Shown here: piece after piece, positions 6,979-11,036 of the stretch
Position numbering within the stretch: position 1 is the first letter of the stretch
How the letters are laid out: each line of letters opens with the position of its first letter
Source: Methylococcaceae bacterium
Lineage (GTDB): Bacteria > Pseudomonadota > Gammaproteobacteria > Methylococcales > Methylococcaceae
Reading direction: 5' to 3'
Assembly (NCBI GenBank): GCA_012026715.1
Contig: VEPB01000255.1
Span: 1 to 11,036, forward strand
DNA length: 11,036 nt
The notes under the pieces: model-generated
Database searches by the model: none
What the model saw: the letters and a program-made list of their open reading frames with translations, nothing else
Told to the model about the DNA's origin: nothing
Position numbers and translations under genes: made by a program

Positions 6979-8117
6979 CCGGACCGATCCTGATCGTGCT
7001 GCCGGACCTGCGCGGCGGCGGCGCCGAGCGCCTGCACCTGCACCTGGCCAGTTACTGGCAACAGGCCGGCTACCGGGTGTCGTTCGCCCTGCTGCGCAAG
7101 ACCGGCGAACTGCTGGATAGCCTGCCCGCGGCGACGGAGGTCGAGGACTTGGCGGCCCCGCGCATCCGCAACGCCTTCCTGCCGCTGGTCGCCTTGCTGA
7201 GAAAGCGCAAGCCCCGGATCACCCTGGCGGCCATGTGGCCGCTGACCTCGGTCGCAGCCCTGGCCTGGCTCGCGGCCGGCCGGCCGGGGCGGCTGTTCGT
7301 CAGCGACCACAATCTCCTGAGTCTGTCCTGCGTGGGCGAGTTGGGGGTGCCGCGGCGCCTTTTGGGATGGTCGCTGCGCTGGAGCTATCCCCTGGCTTCG
7401 GGAGCCATCGCGGTCTCCCGAGCGGTTCGCGACGACCTGTGCCGCCTGAGCGGATTGCCGGAATCCAGCATTCGGGTGATCCACAACCCCGCCGCCTTGG
7501 GCCTCGACCCCGGCCCGGAATCCGCCGAGACCCGCCCGCAACTGTGGGGCGGGGATTGCGGCCGGCGCATCCTGGCGGTGGGCAGCCTCAAGCCGGTCAA
7601 GGATCAGGCGACGCTGCTGCGGGCGTTCGCCCTGTTGCCGGCAAGCCTGAATGCCCGCTTGACGATACTGGGCGAGGGGCCGCTGCGCCCTGAGCTGGAA
7701 GCGCTCGTTGGGCAACTGGGAATCGCCGGCCGCGTCGCCCTGCCCGGCTTCGTGGCCGATCCCTCTCCCTGGTTCCGCAGCGCCGATCTGTTCGTGCTGT
7801 CCTCCCGCTGGGAAGGCTTCGGCAATGTGCTGGTGGAAGCCCTGCAATGCGGGCTGCCGGTGGTGAGCACCGACTGTCCCGGCGGTCCCGCGGAGATCCT
7901 CGACGGCGGCCGATACGGCGAACTGGTCCGGCCGCAGGACCCGCCGGCCTTGGCGGCGGCCATGGGCGCCGCGTTGCAACGGTCCCACGAGCGGGCCGTG
8001 TCCATGGTCCGTGCCAGGGACTTTTCCGTCCCCACCATCGCCGAACAGTATCTGCGGGTTTTCCGGGGCCAGGACGACTCGCTGAACGCGATGAAACCTG
8101 GATGGCTGCAGCCATGA
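6975..8117 (+). CDS. Family-4-like (GT-B fold) glycosyltransferase
   Basis: It is predicted to add one sugar to the lipid-linked repeat unit at the cytoplasmic face, with retaining stereochemistry as known for family 4. The 380-residue product has the N-terminal LPDLRGGGAERLHLHLA (9-25), the glycine-rich loop of GT4 enzymes acting on nucleotide sugars. AIAVSRAVRDDL (145-156) and IRVIHNP (166-172) lead into the C-terminal domain, which opens ILAVGSLKPVKDQATLLRAF (199-218). The nucleotide-binding EX7E motif is intact (Glu280 and Glu288 in WEGFGNVLVEAL), followed by GLPVVSTDCPGGPAEIL. The start overlaps the previous stop (ATGA) and has a GAGGGAG stretch 11 nt upstream. The specific sugar and linkage are unknown. 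It resembles typical capsule and O-antigen GT4 enzymes such as the AmsD/PglJ group. Confidence 0.9.
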   Translation: MTGPILIVLPDLRGGGAERLHLHLASYWQQAGYRVSFALLRKTGELLDSLPAATEVEDLAAPRIRNAFLPLVALLRKRKPRITLAAMWPLTSVAALAWLAAGRPGRLFVSDHNLLSLSCVGELGVPRRLLGWSLRWSYPLASGAIAVSRAVRDDLCRLSGLPESSIRVIHNPAALGLDPGPESAETRPQLWGGDCGRRILAVGSLKPVKDQATLLRAFALLPASLNARLTILGEGPLRPELEALVGQLGIAGRVALPGFVADPSPWFRSADLFVLSSRWEGFGNVLVEALQCGLPVVSTDCPGGPAEILDGGRYGELVRPQDPPALAAAMGAALQRSHERAVSMVRARDFSVPTIAEQYLRVFRGQDDSLNAMKPGWLQP

Positions 8118-9307
8118 AAGCCGGCGTCCTCTACCTCTCCTACGACGGCATGCTGGAGCCTCTGGGCCAGTCCCAGGTGTTGGCCTATCTGAAGGGCTTG
8201 TCCGGCGAGCGCCCCATTCACCTCATCAGCTTCGAGAAACCCAGCGATTGGGCCGATGCCCATGCTCGCGGCCGGCTGGCCATGGAGATCGCCGAAGCGG
8301 GCATCCGCTGGCACCCCTTGACCTATCACAAACGGCCGTCGGCGCTGGCGACCGCCTGGGACATCGCGGCGGGGATAGTGCTCGGTCTGGTGTTGAGCCT
8401 GCGCTACCGGCTGCGCATCTTCCACGCCCGCAGTTACGTGGCGGCGGTGATGGCGCTGGCGCTCAAGCGCCTCACCGGCGGCGCATTGCTGTTCGACATG
8501 CGCGGATTTTGGGCCGATGAGCGGGTGGATGGCGGCTTGTGGCCGCCGGCGAGCCGGCTCTACGCGGGCGCCAAGAACTGCGAGCGGCGCTTGCTGCTGG
8601 CGGCCGATCACGTCGTGAGCCTGACCCGGGCCGCGGTGGATGTCATGGCGGGTTTCGACTACCTCCAGGGCCGGCTGCCGCCCATCACGGTGATTCCCAC
8701 CTGCGCCGACCTGAATCGATTTCAGCCGCCGGCCCAGCGCCCGGAGCGGGAAGGTTTCGTGCTGGGTTGCGTGGGCTCGGTGGGCACCTGGTATCTGCTG
8801 GAGGAAATGGCCGCCTGCTTCGCGCAGCTGCTGCGGCTGCGTCCGGATGCGCGCATTCTGATCGTCAACCGCGGCGAACACCGCGCCATCCGCCAGGCTC
8901 TTTTCGACGCGGGTGTCCCCGGCGGCGCCGTCGAACTGGTAGCCGCCGCCCACGCCGAGGTTCCGAAGTTCATGGCCCGCATGGATGCCGGGTTGTTTTT
9001 CATCAAGCCGGCGTTTTCCAAACAGGCGTCGGCGCCCACCAAACTGGCGGAATTCCTCGGCTGTGGCATTCCCTGCCTCGGCAACGCCGGCATCGGCGAC
9101 ACCGCGGCGGTGCTGGAGGGTGAAGGCGTGGGGGTCGTGCTGCGTTCCTTCGCCGCCGATGCCATGGTCGCGGCACTGAACCGGCTGATGGCCGCGGCGC
9201 ACGATCCCGCCGTGCGACAGCGCTGCCGCGATGCCGCCCAGCGGCAATTCTCCCTCGCCGTCGGCATCGACCGCTACCGGAAAATTTATGACCGACTCGA
9301 TGCGTGA
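8114..9307 (+). CDS. GT-B fold glycosyltransferase, GT4-like
   Basis: This is a second predicted sugar transferase for repeat-unit assembly. The product has 397 residues from ATG 8114, chosen because it makes an ATGA overlap with the previous gene; ATG 8102 is also in frame. The N-terminal GVLYLSYDGMLEPLGQSQVL (4-23) is a recognisable opening of one GT4-like subgroup. FDMRGFWADERVDGG (127-141) lies at the acceptor side. The linker VIPTCADLNRF (193-203) leads to a C-terminal domain with LGCVGSVGTWYLLEEM (217-232) and PTKLAEFLGCGIPCLGN (308-324). Glu313 takes the place of the second glutamate of the EX7E motif, while Lys303 and Lys310 flank the binding loop. A hydrophobic segment near 85-97 may contact the membrane. 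The sugar substrate is unknown. Confidence 0.85.
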   Translation: MKAGVLYLSYDGMLEPLGQSQVLAYLKGLSGERPIHLISFEKPSDWADAHARGRLAMEIAEAGIRWHPLTYHKRPSALATAWDIAAGIVLGLVLSLRYRLRIFHARSYVAAVMALALKRLTGGALLFDMRGFWADERVDGGLWPPASRLYAGAKNCERRLLLAADHVVSLTRAAVDVMAGFDYLQGRLPPITVIPTCADLNRFQPPAQRPEREGFVLGCVGSVGTWYLLEEMAACFAQLLRLRPDARILIVNRGEHRAIRQALFDAGVPGGAVELVAAAHAEVPKFMARMDAGLFFIKPAFSKQASAPTKLAEFLGCGIPCLGNAGIGDTAAVLEGEGVGVVLRSFAADAMVAALNRLMAAAHDPAVRQRCRDAAQRQFSLAVGIDRYRKIYDRLDA

Positions 9308-9336
9308 GGGGATGACTCCCGCAACTCCAGCTAGAG

Positions 9337-9398
9337 GGGTGGGCAGACGGCCTTTGGCTTGTCCGCCGCCACGGCGGGCAGATAGAGCTTGCCCACCC
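9337..9398. repeat. Nested inverted repeats in the spacer between two glycosyltransferase genes
   Basis: The outer arms GGGTGGGCA (9337-9345) and TGCCCACCC (9390-9398) are perfect 9-bp complements. Inside them a second stem pairs TGTCCGCCG (9360-9368) with CGGCGGGCA (9372-9380) around a 3-nt loop, with one G-U pair when read as RNA. The stem ends share the GGGCA/TGCCC theme, which suggests a composite REP-type element inserted in the 106-nt spacer. The adjoining genes have overlaps instead of spacers, so this gap stands out in the operon. No T-run follows, so a standard terminator is unlikely. Confidence 0.7.
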
Positions 9399-9408
9399 TC
9401 CGTGAGGG
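9396..9408 (+). promoter_or_regulatory. Ribosome binding site of the 9414 gene within a small hairpin
   Basis: GAGGGAGAGG (9404-9413) lies directly before ATG 9414, with GAGG six bases from the start codon. This supports ATG 9414 over upstream in-frame starts, which would run through the repeat. CCCTC (9396-9400) and GAGGG (9404-9408) could pair as a 5-bp hairpin with loop CGT, covering the Shine-Dalgarno. The CCC of that hairpin is also the end of the outer arm of the neighbouring repeat, so the two pairings exclude each other. The ribosome site is well supported; any regulatory switch is inference. Confidence 0.5.
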
Positions 9409-9413
9409 AGAGG

Positions 9414-10490
9414 ATGAAGGTCCTAGGTTTGGCGCTGTATGGGCCCCTGGCCGCGAGCCATCGTTACCGCCTGGGCCAGTACGTCCCCGGACTCGCCCGC
9501 CTGGGGATCGACCTGGAGGTGAAGGGCCTTTTGGACGACGACTATCTGCGGCGGCGCTTTCGCGGCGAGCGCGTGTCGCCGGCGGTGATGCTGCGGGCCG
9601 GCATCCGGCGTCTCGCTCATTTGCTGCGGCGGGCCGAATACGACCTCGCCATCCTCTACGGCGAGTTGTTTCCCCTCATGCCGGCGGGATTGGAAAAGGC
9701 ATTGCTGGGGCTTCCCTATGTCTACGACTTCGACGACGCCTTTTATCTCAAGTACCGCAGCGGCAGACTGGGCCGGCTGAGCCCGTGGCTCGGCGACAAG
9801 TTCGACCGCCTCATCCGCGATGCACGGGCCGTCGCCGCGGGCAACCGCACCCTGGCGGAGTATGCCGGCCGCTACAACCCCAACGTCCGGCTGCTGCCCA
9901 CCGTGGTGGATACCGCGCGCTACCGGCCGCGGCGCCGTGTCGCCGCTGCCGGAGCCCCCTTGACCGTCGGCTGGATCGGCTCACCTTCCACCGCGGCGTA
10001 TCTGCAGGAGCTGGCCGAACCGCTGTCCGTTTTGGGTCGGGAGGGCGCGGTGCGGTGGCTGGTGATCGGCGGCAGGGCGCCCCGCGTGGATGGGGTGGAA
10101 GTCGTCGAGCTGGACTGGAGCGAGGCCGGCGAGGTCGAGGCCATCAACGGCTTCGACATCGGCGTCATGCCTCTCCCCGATGACCCCTGGGCGCGCGGCA
10201 AGTGCGCATTCAAGCTGATTCAGTACATGGCCTGCGGGGTGCCGGTGATTGCCTCGCCGGTGGGCGCCAATGTCGACGTGGTTGGCGGCGATCGCGGCCT
10301 GGTGGCCAGCACGCCGCAACAATGGCTCGAAGCGCTGCGCCAGTTGCGCGACCGTCCGGAGCGGCGCCGAACCTTGGGCGCGGCCGGCCGCGAGCGGGTG
10401 GTCGAACATTATTCCCTGGCCCGCAACCTGCCGGAATTGGCCGCGCTCATCAGCGAAGCCGCGGAGGGGCACTGCCCATGTGCGGACTGA
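9414..10490 (+). CDS. GT-B fold glycosyltransferase, GT4-like with Gln in place of the motif Glu
   Basis: This is a third predicted sugar transferase of the locus. From ATG 9414 the product has 358 residues; this start has a good Shine-Dalgarno and gives the family-like opening MKVLGLALYGPLAASHRYR. The frame is open upstream to 9231, but that part reads through the previous gene and a repeat. Other marks are YVYDFDDAFYLKY (102-114), AAGNRTLAEYA (141-151), VGWIGSPSTAAYL (185-197) at the start of the C-terminal domain, and FDIGVMPLPDDPWARGKCAFK (247-267). In KLIQYMACGVPVIASPVG (267-284) Gln270 sits where many GT4 enzymes have Glu. The last 13 bases overlap the amidotransferase gene, so the two are probably co-translated. 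Substrate unknown. Confidence 0.86.
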   Translation: MKVLGLALYGPLAASHRYRLGQYVPGLARLGIDLEVKGLLDDDYLRRRFRGERVSPAVMLRAGIRRLAHLLRRAEYDLAILYGELFPLMPAGLEKALLGLPYVYDFDDAFYLKYRSGRLGRLSPWLGDKFDRLIRDARAVAAGNRTLAEYAGRYNPNVRLLPTVVDTARYRPRRRVAAAGAPLTVGWIGSPSTAAYLQELAEPLSVLGREGAVRWLVIGGRAPRVDGVEVVELDWSEAGEVEAINGFDIGVMPLPDDPWARGKCAFKLIQYMACGVPVIASPVGANVDVVGGDRGLVASTPQQWLEALRQLRDRPERRRTLGAAGRERVVEHYSLARNLPELAALISEAAEGHCPCAD

Positions 10491-11036
10491 CCGGTTTCTG
10501 GCAAGCCGGCGGTTTCGACGCCGAGGCCGCCCGCCCCATCGCCGAGCGCATGGCGGTGCGGCTGGCGCATCGGGGACCGGATGCCGCCGGGGTCTGGCTA
10601 GACCCCCTGGACGGCATCGCCCTGGCCCATCGCCGGCTGGCCGTGGTCGATCTGTCGAGCGCCGGCCACCAGCCCATGCATTCGGCCTCCCAGCGCTATG
10701 TGCTGGTGTTCAACGGCGAAATCTACAACCACGGCGAACTTCGGCAGGAACTGACGGCCGGTGGCGGGCAAGCCTGGCGGGGGCATTCCGACAGCGAAAC
10801 TCTGCTGGCCTGCATCGAGGCCTGGGGGCTGGAGAAAACCTTGCAGCGCGCCTGCGGCATGTTCGCCATCGCCCTGTGGGATCGGCGGGACGGCGTGCTC
10901 AGCCTGGCCCGCGACCGGTTCGGCGAAAAACCGCTGTATTACGGTTTCCAGGGCAGCCGATTGCTGTTCGCCTCGGAGTTGAAGGCCTTCGCCGCCCATC
11001 CGGATTTCGCCGCCGACATCGACCGAGGCGCCTTGA
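10478..11036 (+). CDS. asnB: AsnB-type glutamine-dependent amidotransferase (asparagine synthetase family), N-terminal part
   Basis: The family releases ammonia from glutamine and uses it to amidate an ATP-activated carboxylate. Only the first 186 residues are in the window, covering the class II glutamine amidotransferase domain; the AsnB synthetase domain would follow (full proteins are usually about 600 residues). Cys2 (MCGLTGFW) is the N-terminal nucleophile. LAHRGPDAAGVW (29-40), HRRLAVVDLS (51-60), FNGEIYNHGELR (78-89, Asn79-Gly80), SDSET (104-108, Asp105) and LARDRFGEKPLYY (143-155) are the usual glutamine-site elements. ATG 10478 is fixed by the need for Cys at position 2 and by GGAGG at 10463-10467. 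It overlaps the previous gene by 13 nt. In EPS loci such proteins may amidate a uronic acid or similar group instead of making asparagine; the present fragment cannot decide. Confidence 0.92.
   Translation, partial: MCGLTGFWQAGGFDAEAARPIAERMAVRLAHRGPDAAGVWLDPLDGIALAHRRLAVVDLSSAGHQPMHSASQRYVLVFNGEIYNHGELRQELTAGGGQAWRGHSDSETLLACIEAWGLEKTLQRACGMFAIALWDRRDGVLSLARDRFGEKPLYYGFQGSRLLFASELKAFAAHPDFAADIDRGAL

Noticed and set aside
6735..9247. Long minus-strand frames (417 and 547 residues) opposite the glycosyltransferases
   Set aside because: High-GC antisense shadows; the plus-strand frames carry clear glycosyltransferase motifs and coupled starts.
9231..9413. Upstream in-frame start for the third glycosyltransferase
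   Set aside because: The added 61 residues would overlap the previous gene and read through the nested repeat; ATG 9414 has a strong Shine-Dalgarno and a family-like N-terminus.

Overview
The window is part of a capsule or exopolysaccharide (EPS) locus of the Wzx/Wzy type. The DNA is GC-rich and compact, and every supported gene is on the + strand. The Wza/Wzc pair points to a Gram-negative host, because Wza is an outer-membrane lipoprotein and Wzc is a fused inner-membrane copolymerase and tyrosine kinase. The GC content, REP-like ATTCCGGCA/TGCCGGAAT palindromes and Wzc architecture fit a gammaproteobacterium, possibly a methanotroph of the Methylococcaceae. That last placement is a guess from general resemblance, not from a marker gene.

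Layout. Bases 1-86 hold two REP-like palindromes, the first cut by the window edge. Bases 87-316 are a leader with no convincing gene or promoter. Export machinery follows: wza (317-1633), a 197-nt spacer with a perfect 22-bp inverted repeat (1677-1723), and wzc (1831-4074). There is no wzb phosphatase between them. A Wzx-type flippase (4074-5408) is coupled to wzc. Then comes a tightly overlapping block of a PAPS-type sulfotransferase (5444-6385), a hexapeptide-repeat acyltransferase (6382-6978) and two family-4-like glycosyltransferases (6975-8117 and 8114-9307). A 106-nt spacer with nested inverted repeats precedes a third glycosyltransferase (9414-10490). That gene overlaps the start of an AsnB-type glutamine amidotransferase (10478 to the window end, incomplete).

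How the genes fit together (inference from families). The glycosyltransferases would build a lipid-linked repeat unit on the cytoplasmic face. The acyltransferase, sulfotransferase and possibly the amidotransferase would decorate it. Wzx would flip it, Wzc would control chain length, and Wza would form the outer-membrane exit channel. An initiating phosphoglycosyltransferase and a Wzy polymerase are expected but absent here, so the locus probably extends beyond the window.

I do not see a wholly new kind of system. The most notable points are the sulfotransferase inside an EPS operon, the perfect 22-bp hairpin in the wza-wzc gap, and a repeat in the 9308-9413 spacer that could fold in competition with a hairpin around the next gene's ribosome binding site.
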